Shown here in pieces: positions 25,017 through 34,493 of a DNA stretch of 64,000 nucleotides (position 1 is the stretch's first letter; each line of letters starts with the position of its first letter). A program made the position numbers and the translations under genes. Location: contig NZ_JBFLVD010000011.1 in the NCBI RefSeq assembly GCF_040750395.1, forward strand, positions 62,001 through 126,000, in the 5' to 3' direction. Below the pieces are notes generated by a model, which was not told the origin of the DNA, made no database searches, and saw only the letters and a program-made list of their open reading frames with translations. This DNA comes from Scandinavium sp002470465 (GTDB lineage Bacteria; Pseudomonadota; Gammaproteobacteria; Enterobacterales; Enterobacteriaceae).

Positions 25017-25748
25017 TTACTTCTGGAACCATTTGCTGTAGATGGTCTGGTAAGTGCCGTCTTTCTTCACTTGATCCAGCGCCGTATTCAGCTTCTGCTG
25101 CAGGTCGGTGTTGCCCTGACGTACGGCAATACCGAGGCCGGTGCCGAAGTAGTCTTTGTCGGTCACTTTGTCGCCGATGGCGGCCAGTTTCGGATCGGCT
25201 TTCAGCCACTCGGTAACGACGGCTGTGTCACCAAAGACGGCATCGATACGGCCGTTCTGCATATCCAGCTTAGCGTTCATGTAGCTGTCGTAAGGCACAA
25301 CGGTGATTTCCGGGTGCTTGTCAGTGATGAATTTCTGGTGCGTAGAACCGTTCTGCATGCCCACTTTTTTGCCCTTCAGCGCGGCAATATCGGCGATTTT
25401 GCCTTTCTGGCCGACGAACAGCGCGGAGTTTTCATAGTAAGGCTGAGTGAACAGCACCTGCTTTTCACGCTCAGGGGTGATGTCCATCCCTGAAATGACT
25501 GCGTCGAAGCGGCGGAATTTCAGGCTTGGGATCAGGCTGTCGAAGGCCTGATTGGTGAAGGTACAGGTGGCGTCAATCTGTTTGCACAGGGCATTCGCCA
25601 GATCCACGTCGAAGCCGACAATTTTATTGCTGGCGTCCATGGATTCAAACGGAGGATAAGATGCTTCCATCGCAAAACGAATAGTCTGGGCGGCGCCTGC
25701 GGAGAGGCTGACGCTGGCAAGCAGCGCGGCAATCACGATTTTTTTCAT
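25017..25748 (-). CDS. artI: Arginine/basic amino-acid-binding protein ArtI
   Basis: A 243-aa periplasmic solute-binding protein and close paralogue of ArtJ, with a signal peptide (about residues 1-19, ending AGA). It shares the blocks ASYPPFES, CTFTNQAFDSLIPSLKF and YFGTGLGIAVR with ArtJ. In E. coli the ligand of ArtI is less certain than that of ArtJ. The ATG at 25748 is chosen over a longer form (7 more codons) because it fits the E. coli length and signal peptide. Second gene of artPIQM. Confidence 0.94.
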   Translation of the reverse strand: MKKIVIAALLASVSLSAGAAQTIRFAMEASYPPFESMDASNKIVGFDVDLANALCKQIDATCTFTNQAFDSLIPSLKFRRFDAVISGMDITPEREKQVLFTQPYYENSALFVGQKGKIADIAALKGKKVGMQNGSTHQKFITDKHPEITVVPYDSYMNAKLDMQNGRIDAVFGDTAVVTEWLKADPKLAAIGDKVTDKDYFGTGLGIAVRQGNTDLQQKLNTALDQVKKDGTYQTIYSKWFQK

Positions 25749-25768
25749 TGTCATTGTTCCCGAAAACA

Positions 25769-26497
25769 TCAGTGTGAAAGATAGTTTTTAAACGCTTCGG
25801 TCTGCGGCGCGGCAAAGCAGCCCGCATCCCCTTGTTCTACAATGTGACCGTTTTCCATATACACCACGCGGCTGGCGGTTTTACGCGCCACTTCCACTTC
25901 GTGAGTGACGATCACCTGGGTAATCTGGGTCTGAGCCAGCTCGCGAATAATGCTGACAATCTGGGCGGTGATTTCCGGATCCAGTGCGGCGGTTGGCTCA
26001 TCAAACAGCAGAACCTGCGGCTCCATCATCAGCGCACGGGCAATGGCCACGCGCTGCTGCTGACCGCCGGATAAATGCAGCGGATAGCGATCGCTGTATG
26101 GCTTCAGGCGCAGACGCTCAAGCAATTTTTCTGCACGCGCTAAAGCCTGCTCTTTGGTCAAACCGAGCACGCGGCAGGGCGCTTCAATCAGGTTTTGCAG
26201 AACGGTCAGATGTGGCCACAGGTTGTACTGCTGGAAAACCATGCCGACGTTCTGACGCAGATCGCGAATCGCTTTATCGTTCGGTGCTTTGCTGAAATTG
26301 AACTGATTTCCCGCAATGGACAGGGTGCCGGAGCGCGGCATTTCCAGCAGGTTAAGCACGCGTAACAGCGAACTTTTTCCCGCGCCGCTAGGGCCAAGCA
26401 GCACCAGCGTTTCACCCTGCGGGCAGTCCAGGGTTATGTCGAACAGCGCCTGATGCGCGCCGTAAAAGCAGTTAATGCCTTCTAGTTTTATACTCAT
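25769..26497 (-). CDS. artP: Arginine ABC transporter ATPase ArtP
   Basis: A 242-aa ATPase: Walker A GPSGAGKSS (about 36-44), Q loop in MVFQQYN, signature LSGGQQQR, Walker B VLLFDEPTAALD, switch His in IVTHEVE. It is almost identical to E. coli ArtP over its length. The ATG at 26497 (MSIKLEGINCFYG) is used; 22 upstream in-frame codons are not conserved. It is the promoter-proximal gene of artPIQM; an ARG-like palindrome near 26558-26572 is too weak to call. Confidence 0.95.
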   Translation of the reverse strand: MSIKLEGINCFYGAHQALFDITLDCPQGETLVLLGPSGAGKSSLLRVLNLLEMPRSGTLSIAGNQFNFSKAPNDKAIRDLRQNVGMVFQQYNLWPHLTVLQNLIEAPCRVLGLTKEQALARAEKLLERLRLKPYSDRYPLHLSGGQQQRVAIARALMMEPQVLLFDEPTAALDPEITAQIVSIIRELAQTQITQVIVTHEVEVARKTASRVVYMENGHIVEQGDAGCFAAPQTEAFKNYLSH

Positions 26498-26705
26498 CCG
26501 GGAAATCTGACACCGATAGCTATTGAGGCCGCAAATAGTAACGTTCACAGAATAGTTATGCAATATTTATGCGTTAAAACTTAACTATAAACCGCGTTTA
26601 TACTTAAAGTTAGCACAAAATAGCGAAGGCGCAGGGGCATCAGAATAAATGTCAGCATTCATCACAGAATGCCAGACATTTACCCTGAGTTATTAGATGG
26701 GAATT

Positions 26706-27218
26706 TTACTTAGAGAGCGTCTGACGCAGCGTGCCAGCCGGGGCGTGAACGCTGCCGCCGAGGTAGCGGACATCATCCACGGCCCAGCACTGTCCTTCGC
26801 GGATCATCAGCACTTCATCCTGCCAGCTCTGTGAACCCTGCTTCAGCGCTACGCGCAGCGGTATGTTGCGTGCATCGGTATTCGGGATGGTGGATGCGCT
26901 GCTGACATCGGCGCTGTCCGGTGGCGTTGCGCGGCTGGAGAATGGATCCTGCTGCAGCAATGCGCGTTTATTCGGGTCGTTATTCGCATCGTTAAGCACT
27001 TTCGCCAGGTCGTCGCTCAGATACGGGCGCAGCCCGGCCCAGTCGTTATTGCGGTGCTGAATGCGGTAGTCGTAAAATTTCTGGGCCACGGTGTCCGGAC
27101 CGCCTTCAACGCAAGGGCCCGAGCGGGTGCCGATATCCTTGAAGGCTGGCGTGACGGTGGTGCAGGCGCTGAGCAAAAGTGCACAAGGGACAAGCAGGGC
27201 AGCGGCAGAATAGCGCAT
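26706..27218 (-). CDS. ybjP: Lipoprotein YbjP
   Basis: A 170-aa predicted outer-membrane lipoprotein. A signal peptide is followed by the lipobox LSAC with Cys19 as the lipidated residue; position +2 is Thr, so outer-membrane sorting is expected. It matches E. coli YbjP (171 aa); function is unknown. It stands alone on the minus strand, divergent from ybjQ. Confidence 0.9.
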   Translation of the reverse strand: MRYSAAALLVPCALLLSACTTVTPAFKDIGTRSGPCVEGGPDTVAQKFYDYRIQHRNNDWAGLRPYLSDDLAKVLNDANNDPNKRALLQQDPFSSRATPPDSADVSSASTIPNTDARNIPLRVALKQGSQSWQDEVLMIREGQCWAVDDVRYLGGSVHAPAGTLRQTLSK

Positions 27219-27328
27219 AGTGGATTTCCTTATAGACTGACTACGGTATTAAGATGTTTTCAAGCATAGCGTATCGGTACGATAATGCGTTTGATAAACA
27301 GAGCTAAGGCATTGAAGAAGGAGGCCGA

Positions 27329-27652
27329 ATGCAGTTCTCAACAACCCCGACCCTGGAAGGGCAAACCATCACTGACTATTGCGGCGTCGTGACCGGCGAA
27401 GCCATTCTGGGAGCGAACATCTTCCGCGATTTTTTTGCCGGGATCCGCGACATTGTCGGCGGACGCTCCGGTGCCTATGAGAAAGAGTTGCGCAAGGCAC
27501 GCGAAATCGCCTTTCAGGAATTAGGCGATCAGGCTAAAGCCCTGGGCGCGGACGCGGTAGTCGGCATTGATATTGATTACGAAACCGTCGGCAAAGACAG
27601 CAGCATGCTGATGGTGAGCGTCAGCGGAACGGCGGTGAAATTACGGCAATGA
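27329..27652 (+). CDS. ybjQ: YbjQ, UPF0145 family
   Basis: A 107-aa soluble protein of the UPF0145/YbjQ family, marked by the N-terminal TPTLEGQTITDYCGVVTGEA and the C-terminal ALGADAVVGIDIDYE block. E. coli YbjQ is the same size; the fold forms homopentamers in relatives, and function is unknown. A strong AAGGAGG lies 5 nt before the ATG. Its stop overlaps the amiD start (ATGA). Confidence 0.93.
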   Translation: MQFSTTPTLEGQTITDYCGVVTGEAILGANIFRDFFAGIRDIVGGRSGAYEKELRKAREIAFQELGDQAKALGADAVVGIDIDYETVGKDSSMLMVSVSGTAVKLRQ

Positions 27653-28491
27653 AACGTTATCTCCTCATGGCGCTGGTGCTGCTGCTTGCAGGTTGCTCCA
27701 GTGAAAGGGAACTGAGTCGCCAGGGGTTGATCAGCAAACCGGGCTATCTGCTCGATACTAACCACCCGGCGCCGAATGCGTACCCTCGAATCAAAATGCT
27801 GGTGATCCACTACACCGCCGGTGATTTCGACAATTCTCTGGTTACGCTAACGGGAAGGGACGTCAGTGCACATTATCTGATCCCTGAAACCCCGCCGCTG
27901 CGTAAAGGTAAGCCGCTAATCTGGCAGCTGGTGCCGGAACAGGATCTGGCCTGGCATGCGGGCGTCAGTTTCTGGCGTGGTGCCACGCGCATTAATGACA
28001 CCTCGATTGGCATCGAACTGGAAAATCACGGCTGGCAGAAAACGGCGGGCGTAAAAAGCTATTCGCCGTTTGCCGCCACGCAAATCGACGCCCTGATCCC
28101 GCTGGCGAAGGACATCATTTCGCGCTACAAGATTGAGCCGCAAAACGTGGTGGCCCATGCGGATATTGCTCCGCAGCGTAAAGAGGATCCTGGCCCTGAA
28201 TTTCCGTGGCGGGAGCTGGCACAGCAGGGGATCGGCGCGTGGCCGGATGCTGACCGGGTAGGATTTTACCTGAACGGACGTGCGCCATCGCAACCGGTTG
28301 AGATGCATTCGGTACTCGATTTACTGGCGCGATACGGCTATGAGGTCACGCCGGGAATGACATGGCAGCAGCAAAAAAGGGTCGTCGCAGCGTTTCAGAT
28401 GCATTTCCGCCCCTCGCGCTGGGATGGCACGGCGGATGCAGAAACGCAGTCTATCGCCGAGGCGCTGCTGGAGAAATACGGGCAGGGTTAA
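27649..28491 (+). CDS. amiD: N-acetylmuramoyl-L-alanine amidase AmiD
   Basis: A 280-aa zinc amidase anchored as an outer-membrane lipoprotein (lipobox LLAGC, Cys16). The amidase_2 domain starts with MLVIHYTAG (zinc ligand His54) and has the second His in VVAHADIAPQRKEDPGPEFPW, where the Asp ligand also lies. A peptidoglycan-binding domain covers about residues 210-275. It cleaves the amide bond between MurNAc and the stem peptide, including anhydro-muropeptides. Translationally coupled to ybjQ; it converges on ybjS with a 4-bp overlap. Confidence 0.94.
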   Translation: MKRYLLMALVLLLAGCSSERELSRQGLISKPGYLLDTNHPAPNAYPRIKMLVIHYTAGDFDNSLVTLTGRDVSAHYLIPETPPLRKGKPLIWQLVPEQDLAWHAGVSFWRGATRINDTSIGIELENHGWQKTAGVKSYSPFAATQIDALIPLAKDIISRYKIEPQNVVAHADIAPQRKEDPGPEFPWRELAQQGIGAWPDADRVGFYLNGRAPSQPVEMHSVLDLLARYGYEVTPGMTWQQQKRVVAAFQMHFRPSRWDGTADAETQSIAEALLEKYGQG

Positions 28492-29501
28492 CGCGGCAGC
28501 TTGCCATGGTCTTTCAGCCAGTGTGCCGTCCGGGTGATGCCCTCATCCAGCGTCACAATCGGCTGATAGCCGAGCTCCCGTTCCGCGCGGCTGATGTCGA
28601 GGGTGAAATCAAAATTCAGCTTCGACACGCCGTAATGGGTGAAAGAGGGCTCTTTTGCCGCTTTATTGCCGAAGCGCTCCATGCTGCGGGCCACCATGTC
28701 CAGCATCGGATACGGCACCGAGCGGATGCGACAGTGAATATCCAGCTCGTCGATAAGCTTTTGCACGATGCTTTTCAGGCTGCGGGGTTCGCCGTTGGTG
28801 ATGTTGTAGACGCGCCCTGACGGCAGGGAATCACAAACCGGCTGGCTGGCGAGCCACATGGCATGAACGGCGTTTTCGTAATAGGTCATGTCGACCTGTG
28901 CCGTGCCGCCGCGCGGCAGCAGCACGCTGCCGTAGTGGTGCATCATCTGTGCCAGGCGCGGAATAAACACTTTATCGTGCGGGCCGAACAGGCTTTGCGG
29001 GCGCAGGACGGTAAACCGTGTGTTTGGGTTGGCCTGCGCCAGCAGATTGATCACCTCTTCGCCTGCCGCTTTACTGCGGGCAAATTCGTTGGCGAAGCGG
29101 TTGGGGCGGAACTCTTCTTTGATGTCGCGACGGTGATGATAGTCGAAATAGAGCGACGGCGAAGAGATATGCACGAAGTTGCGCACGCCCCAGGCAACGG
29201 CCCATTCGCCAAGGCGACGGGTGGCGCGCACGTTTGCCAGATCGAACGCTTCCTGAGTGCCCCACGGCGAGGTAAAGCTGGAACAGTGCCACAGCGTGTC
29301 GACGCCGGCGAGCATCACTTTCGCCTGCGAGGATACCAGTTCGGTCAGATCAGCATGGACAAACTCGGCGCCCATTTTTTCCAGCAGGCGTCCCATCGCT
29401 TCATTGCGACCGGTTGCTCTGACGCTGATGCCTTTACGGCGCAGATATTCCACCGCATTGCGGCCTAAACCGCTGGTGGCCCCGGTGACCAGTACCTTCA
29501 T
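28488..29501 (-). CDS. ybjS: NAD(P)-dependent epimerase/dehydratase-like YbjS
   Basis: A 337-aa extended SDR protein. The Rossmann motif is GATSGLGRN (about residues 7-15). The catalytic pattern differs from classical epimerases: HISSPSLYFDYHHR occupies the Ser region. E. coli YbjS is the same length; its substrate is unknown. It lies 87 bp downstream of ybjT in the same orientation and may be the last gene of poxB-ltaE-ybjT-ybjS. Confidence 0.9.
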   Translation of the reverse strand: MKVLVTGATSGLGRNAVEYLRRKGISVRATGRNEAMGRLLEKMGAEFVHADLTELVSSQAKVMLAGVDTLWHCSSFTSPWGTQEAFDLANVRATRRLGEWAVAWGVRNFVHISSPSLYFDYHHRRDIKEEFRPNRFANEFARSKAAGEEVINLLAQANPNTRFTVLRPQSLFGPHDKVFIPRLAQMMHHYGSVLLPRGGTAQVDMTYYENAVHAMWLASQPVCDSLPSGRVYNITNGEPRSLKSIVQKLIDELDIHCRIRSVPYPMLDMVARSMERFGNKAAKEPSFTHYGVSKLNFDFTLDISRAERELGYQPIVTLDEGITRTAHWLKDHGKLPR

Positions 29502-29588
29502 ATCAATCCACTGTGTCTGAAAAGAATTTCGTGCGCATTTTTCCGTGAATTACGCTGACTTGCAATGAGAAACTACGAATAAAAACGC

Positions 29589-31031
29589 TCAATTCGCGGT
29601 TTCTCGCGTGATTTCTTCGGCAAGCTTCGCCATGCGCTTTGCCATGCCCCGAAAAATGAACAAATGCGCCGGGATCATCAGCAGCCAATAGAACAAGCCT
29701 GGCATACCGTGCGGATGCCACCAGGCCCGAACGTCGATTTCGCGATGGTCGCCTTTATCTTTCATGCTGAAGGTGAGTCGCCCGAGCCCGGGCGCCTTCA
29801 TGCCAAACAGCAATGAGAGCTGCTTTTGCGGCTCGACGATAATGACCTTCCAGCTGTCGACCGCATCGCCGGTTGCAAGCATTGCATGTTCAGGACGGCC
29901 TTTGGCGAGCTTGTGCCCGATCAGCCTGTCCATGCCCGCGCGAATGTCCCACAACATATTGCCAAAGAAATAACGCTCTTTGCCGCCGAGCTGGTTGGCC
30001 ACCTGCCACAGTGCGTCGAGGCTGGCGGAGGTGCAGACGGTGCAGCCCGCCTGCTTCGGAAAATACCCATATTCGGGGCGCCAGCGGGCAAAGGCCTGAG
30101 CGTCATAGCCCCAGTCGCTGGAGTTCATCAGCTGCTCTTCTTCCTTCAGCGTACGCCTGACGGCTTCATCGAAAGAGATCAAATTCTGCGGGACCAGCGC
30201 GCGTAGTTCGCGATCGTCCGCCAGCAGGTCGTGCTTTAAGCCCTGGATCAGCGCTTTGGCGGTGGTCGGCGGTACGGAGGTGATGACGTTCAAAAACCAC
30301 ACTGAAATCCAGCTGGTGGGGAAGGGGATGGGGATCAGCGGACGATGGCGGCCGCTGATGCGCATAAAGTGCTCGAACTGTTCCTGATAACTCAGTACTT
30401 CCGGCCCGGCGGCCTCCAGCACGCGATGCTGCTGTGCCGGATGATTCAGTAATTCCACCAGGTAGACGAGCAAATTTTCCAGAGCGATGGGCGTGGTGCG
30501 TGAACGCACCCAGCGCGGCGGCGTCAGCACCGGCAGGTTATACACCATATCGCGCATGACCTCGAACGCTGCGGAGCCTGCGCCGACGATGATACCGGCG
30601 CGCAGTTCGGTTACCGGAATGCTTGCTTCACGCAACAGATCGCCTGTTATCTGGCGGGCGCGCAGGTGATCGGACTGTTTATGCTCTGGGGCCTGGAGCG
30701 AGCTCAGGAAGATAATTTGCTTCACCGGCTGTTGGCGCAAGGCATCGCGGACGTTGAGTGCGACCTGCCGTTCATGAGCGATAAAATTGCCGCCTTCGCC
30801 CATGCCGTGAACAAGAAAATAGACCGTGTCCACGCCTTCAAGCAGCGCGGGCAGCTCCTTAGGCCAGTTCAGATCCACGTGATGACAGCTGACGCCGGGC
30901 AGCGCCAGCTTTTGCAGCCTTTCCGTGTTACGTGCCGCAGCGCGCACGGTAAAACCACGCGCGCTCAGTTCGGTGACCAGATGCTGGCCAATATAGCCGC
31001 TGGCGCCAAGCACCAGAATGGTTTGCGGCAC
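29589..31031 (-). CDS. ybjT: Rossmann-fold/DUF2867 protein YbjT
   Basis: A 480-aa protein: an N-terminal NAD(P)-binding SDR-like domain (GASGYIGQH, about residues 9-17) and a C-terminal DUF2867 domain (about 330-470) ending in a hydrophobic, membrane-like segment. E. coli YbjT is 476 aa. Function is not established; similar proteins are called nucleoside-diphosphate-sugar epimerase-like. It follows ltaE by 9 bp in the poxB-ltaE-ybjT unit. Confidence 0.9.
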   Translation of the reverse strand: MPQTILVLGASGYIGQHLVTELSARGFTVRAAARNTERLQKLALPGVSCHHVDLNWPKELPALLEGVDTVYFLVHGMGEGGNFIAHERQVALNVRDALRQQPVKQIIFLSSLQAPEHKQSDHLRARQITGDLLREASIPVTELRAGIIVGAGSAAFEVMRDMVYNLPVLTPPRWVRSRTTPIALENLLVYLVELLNHPAQQHRVLEAAGPEVLSYQEQFEHFMRISGRHRPLIPIPFPTSWISVWFLNVITSVPPTTAKALIQGLKHDLLADDRELRALVPQNLISFDEAVRRTLKEEEQLMNSSDWGYDAQAFARWRPEYGYFPKQAGCTVCTSASLDALWQVANQLGGKERYFFGNMLWDIRAGMDRLIGHKLAKGRPEHAMLATGDAVDSWKVIIVEPQKQLSLLFGMKAPGLGRLTFSMKDKGDHREIDVRAWWHPHGMPGLFYWLLMIPAHLFIFRGMAKRMAKLAEEITRETAN

Positions 31032-31040
31032 GTTATATCC

Positions 31041-32042
31041 TTATTTATTCAAAAATGATTGCCAGTGGCGAACGACTTCCGTCAGCTGTTCGCGGTTGAC
31101 GTCCAGATGCATCACTAAACGCACAATGGGCGAGGCGTTGATCAGCACGCCGTTTGCCTTCAGGTGTTCACCCAGCGCTGCTGCGTTTTCTTCACCGACG
31201 CGCACGAAGAGCATGTTGGTGTCGTGACGCATCACGTCAGCGCCGATCTCTTTCAGCTGAGCCGCCATCCACGCCGAGTTGTCGTGATCGTCCTTCAGGC
31301 GCTGAACGTTGTTTTTCAGCGCGTACAGGCCTGCCGCCGCCAGAATGCCCGCCTGGCGCATGCCGCCACCGGTCATTTTGCGCCAGCGATTCGCGCGCCT
31401 GATGTATTCCTCGCTGCCGACCAGCAGCGAACCGACCGGCGTGCCGAGGCCTTTAGAAAGGCAAATCGTGAAGGAGTCGCAATACTGCGCGATCTCTTTC
31501 AGCTCGCAGCCATATTCCACAACGGCGTTAAAGATGCGTGCACCGTCAACGTGCAGGCCCAGCTTGCGCTCACGGGTAAATTCCCAGGCTTCTTTCAGGT
31601 ATTGGCGCGGCAGGACTTTACCGTTGTGGGTATTTTCGAGGCTCAGAAGTTTGGTTCGGGCGAAGTGAATGTCGTCGGCTTTGATTTTAGCGGCGACCTT
31701 ATCAAGCGGCAGCGTGGCATCCGCAGCGGCATCAATCGGCTGCGGCTGAATACTGCCGAGCACCGCGGCGCCGCCCGCTTCGTAGAGATAGTTATGCGCG
31801 CCCTGACCGACGATATACTCTTCGCCACGTTCGCAATGGGAGAGCAGCGCCACCAGGTTCGCCTGGGTGCCGGTTGGCAAAAACAGGGCGGCTTCTTTGC
31901 CGCCCAGCTCTGCTGCATAACGCTGCAGCGCATTCACGGTCGGGTCGTCCCCGTACACGTCATCCCCGACCGGGGCGGCCATCATCTGTTCCAGCATGGC
32001 GCGGCTCGGGCGGGTGACGGTATCACTACGTAAATCGATCAC
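31041..32042 (-). CDS. ltaE: Low-specificity L-threonine aldolase LtaE
   Basis: A 333-aa PLP enzyme cleaving L-threonine and L-allo-threonine to glycine and acetaldehyde. The PLP Lys is K197 in SFTICLSKGLGTPVGS; HVDGARI (about 164-170) supplies the Asp that binds the pyridine nitrogen. Same length as E. coli LtaE. The start is GTG at 32042 with AAGGA 7 nt upstream. Located 38 bp after poxB and 9 bp before ybjT. Confidence 0.95.
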   Translation of the reverse strand: MIDLRSDTVTRPSRAMLEQMMAAPVGDDVYGDDPTVNALQRYAAELGGKEAALFLPTGTQANLVALLSHCERGEEYIVGQGAHNYLYEAGGAAVLGSIQPQPIDAAADATLPLDKVAAKIKADDIHFARTKLLSLENTHNGKVLPRQYLKEAWEFTRERKLGLHVDGARIFNAVVEYGCELKEIAQYCDSFTICLSKGLGTPVGSLLVGSEEYIRRANRWRKMTGGGMRQAGILAAAGLYALKNNVQRLKDDHDNSAWMAAQLKEIGADVMRHDTNMLFVRVGEENAAALGEHLKANGVLINASPIVRLVMHLDVNREQLTEVVRHWQSFLNK

Positions 32043-32080
32043 GGCATTTCCTTTTTTGCATCAGGGGTATGCCTCTCTTT

Positions 32081-33799
32081 TTACCTGAGCCAGTTGGTTT
32101 TCGCCAGTTCGATTACCTCATCGCCGCGTCCGCTGATGATGGCGCGCAGCATATACAGGCTGAAACCTTTGGCCTGCTCAAGCTTAATTTGTGGCGGAAT
32201 GGCGAGTTCATCTTTTGCCACCACCACGTCCACCAGCGCAGGGCCGTCATGGCTGAATGCCTGCTGTAGCGCTTCGTCGAGATCGGCGGACTTCTCCACC
32301 CGAATCCCTTTGATGCCGCAGGCTTCGGCAATGTTGGCGAAGTTGGTGTCATGCAGATCGGTGCCATCGGTCAGATAGCCACCGGCTTTCATCTCCATTG
32401 CCACAAAGCCGAGTACGCTGTTGTTAAAGACCACGATTTTAAGCGGCAGCTTCATCTGTGCCACGGAGAGAAAATCGCCCATTAACATGCTGAAGCCACC
32501 GTCGCCGCACATTGCCACGACTTGTCGATCGGGAAACGTGGCTTTAGCACCCAGCGCCTGCGGCATGGCGTTTGCCATTGAGCCGTGGTTAAACGAGCCG
32601 AGCAGCCGCCGCTTGCCGTTCATTTTCAGATAGCGAGCAGCCCAGACGGTCGGCGTGCCGACATCGCAGGTAAAGATGGCATCATCGTTTGCAAAGTGGC
32701 TAATCTGCTGCGCCAGATACTGTGGGTGAATGGCTTTGTCGCTGGGTTTGGCTAAGTCATCCAGCCCTTTGCGCGCCTCACGGTAGTGCTCCAGCGCCTT
32801 GTCGAGGAATGCCCGGTCGGTTTTTTCTTCCAGCAGCGGCGTCAGGGCCGCAAGCGTTGCCTTAATGTCGCCGACGAGCGCCATATCGACTTTGCTGTGC
32901 GCGCCGATGCTGGCGGGGTCAATGTCTATCTGAATGATTTTGGCATCGGCCGGGTAGAAGGGTCGGTACGGGAAGCGAGTGCCGAGCAGCACCAGCGTGT
33001 CGGCATTCATCATGGCGTGAAAACCTGAAGAAAATCCGATAAGCCCGGTCATGCCCACGTCATAGGGGTTGTCGTATTCTACGTGCTCTTTGCCGCGCAT
33101 GGCATGGACGATCGGCGACTTCAGCTTGCCGGCGAATTCAAGTAACTCTTTATGCGCACCGGCACAACCGCTGCCGCACAGCAGGGTGATATTGCTGGAG
33201 TAACGCAGCAGCTGTGCCAGCTTGCGCAGCTCTTCCATTTCCGGCACCACGATGGGCTGCGGAGCATGATACCAGTGGGTGCTGGCGTTCTCTGGCGTGG
33301 GTTTCAGCGCTACGTCACCCGGCAGGACAACCACGGAAACGCCACGTTTCAGCACCGCCTCACGCAAGGCTCGTGCAAGTACCTGAGGGATCTGTTCCGG
33401 AGAAGAAACCAGTTCGCAGTAGTGGCTGCACTCGCGGAATAGCTCCTGCGGATGGGTCTCCTGAAAATACCCGCTGCCGATTTCGCTCGACGGAATGTGG
33501 GCGGCAATCGCCAGCACCGGGACGTTGTTGCGGTGGCAGTCGAACAGGCCGTTAATCAGGTGCAAGTTCCCTGGCCCGCATGAGCCCGCACAGACCGCCA
33601 GCTCGCCGGTTAACTGGGCTTCGGCGCCCGCCGCGAATGCGGCGACTTCCTCGTGGCGCGTCGGCATCCACTCAATGGTGCCCATTTTGTTCAGGCTGTC
33701 GCTGAGCCCGTTAAGGGAGTCACCCGTGACGCCCCAGATTCGTTTCACCCCGGCTTGTTCAAGCGTTTTCGCAATATAAGCAGCAACCGTTTGTTTCAT
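32081..33799 (-). CDS. poxB: Pyruvate:ubiquinone oxidoreductase PoxB
   Basis: A 572-aa thiamine-diphosphate/FAD enzyme that oxidises pyruvate to acetate and CO2 and passes electrons to ubiquinone at the inner membrane. The TPP motif GDGGFSM...NNS lies near residues 432-462, and the catalytic Glu is in the N-terminal TRHEEVAAFAAGAEA. The C-terminal amphipathic segment needed for membrane binding is present. Length equals E. coli PoxB. AAGGAGAAGG precedes the ATG. In E. coli the gene is RpoS-dependent; no promoter was assigned here. Confidence 0.96.
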   Translation of the reverse strand: MKQTVAAYIAKTLEQAGVKRIWGVTGDSLNGLSDSLNKMGTIEWMPTRHEEVAAFAAGAEAQLTGELAVCAGSCGPGNLHLINGLFDCHRNNVPVLAIAAHIPSSEIGSGYFQETHPQELFRECSHYCELVSSPEQIPQVLARALREAVLKRGVSVVVLPGDVALKPTPENASTHWYHAPQPIVVPEMEELRKLAQLLRYSSNITLLCGSGCAGAHKELLEFAGKLKSPIVHAMRGKEHVEYDNPYDVGMTGLIGFSSGFHAMMNADTLVLLGTRFPYRPFYPADAKIIQIDIDPASIGAHSKVDMALVGDIKATLAALTPLLEEKTDRAFLDKALEHYREARKGLDDLAKPSDKAIHPQYLAQQISHFANDDAIFTCDVGTPTVWAARYLKMNGKRRLLGSFNHGSMANAMPQALGAKATFPDRQVVAMCGDGGFSMLMGDFLSVAQMKLPLKIVVFNNSVLGFVAMEMKAGGYLTDGTDLHDTNFANIAEACGIKGIRVEKSADLDEALQQAFSHDGPALVDVVVAKDELAIPPQIKLEQAKGFSLYMLRAIISGRGDEVIELAKTNWLR

Positions 33800-33951
33800 G
33801 GTTTTCCTTCTCCTTTTTGTGATACCGCTTACAAGCTTAGATGAAACTCACTGGCGTGCGCGCCAAAATCCCCTTATTTTCAGCAGGTTTATTTGTTCGA
33901 TTCTTCAGCATAGGCTGGTTTGGGTACAGGGAAAATAAGGAATAAGGTCAA

Positions 33952-34386
33952 ATGGTTAAATCATTGTTAATGGATAGCCGCCGTTCTGCGGCGAAAGACG
34001 ATTTTGGCAGGTTGTTGCTGCGTCTGGCGGTTGGCGGGTTAATGCTGTTTCACGGTCTGCATAAGCTTTTTCATGGCGTTGACGGCATCAGCAGTATGCT
34101 GGTAGCAAAAGGGCTGCCGGGGTTTATTGCCTACGGCGTGCTGGTGGGGGAAGTGATTGCGCCGTGCCTTATCATTCTCGGCATTCTGACCCGACCTTGT
34201 GCACTTGTGCTGGCGTTGACGATGGTGGTGGCGTGGCTGATGGTAGGGACCGGCCAGACCTTCGCGCTTGATGCGGTGGGGGCGTGGGCCATTGAAAGCC
34301 TGGTGTTTTATTTCGTGGCGGCGTTGGCTATTGCCTGTCTGGGGGCAGGGCGCTATGCGCTGGGAAGTCAGTCAAAATGGAATTAA
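33952..34386 (+). CDS. DoxX-family membrane protein
   Basis: A 144-aa protein with four membrane helices and the DoxX pattern (LLLRLAVGGLMLFHGLHKLFHGVDG, then GEVIAPCLIILGILTRPCAL). E. coli relatives such as YqjF are also poorly characterised; some DoxX proteins take part in redox or thiosulfate-linked membrane complexes. It is divergent from poxB, with a terminator behind it. It is not at this site in E. coli K-12, so it is a small local insertion. Confidence 0.82.
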   Translation: MVKSLLMDSRRSAAKDDFGRLLLRLAVGGLMLFHGLHKLFHGVDGISSMLVAKGLPGFIAYGVLVGEVIAPCLIILGILTRPCALVLALTMVVAWLMVGTGQTFALDAVGAWAIESLVFYFVAALAIACLGAGRYALGSQSKWN

Positions 34387-34425
34387 AAATCCCCGCGGTG
34401 AGGCTGGCCGCAGGGATTTTTTGCC
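34386..34425. terminator. Bidirectional terminator, doxX-like gene / hcr
   Basis: AAAAATCCCCGCGG and CCGCAGGGATTTTTT form a stem of about 14 bp with one mismatch, flanked by A and T tracts usable in both directions. It lies directly after the DoxX-family stop. Confidence 0.75.
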
Positions 34426-34493
34426 GGAGCTAACCCGGCCTACGGTTTGAGATGCCGCAGGCCAAGAAAACGCAGTGCTGCCGGGTATTTTGA

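Noticed and set aside
26558..26572. ATGCAATATTTATGC upstream of artP as an ARG box
   Set aside because: It is palindromic and AT-rich but does not align to the 18-bp ARG consensus at the required positions, unlike the site before artJ.
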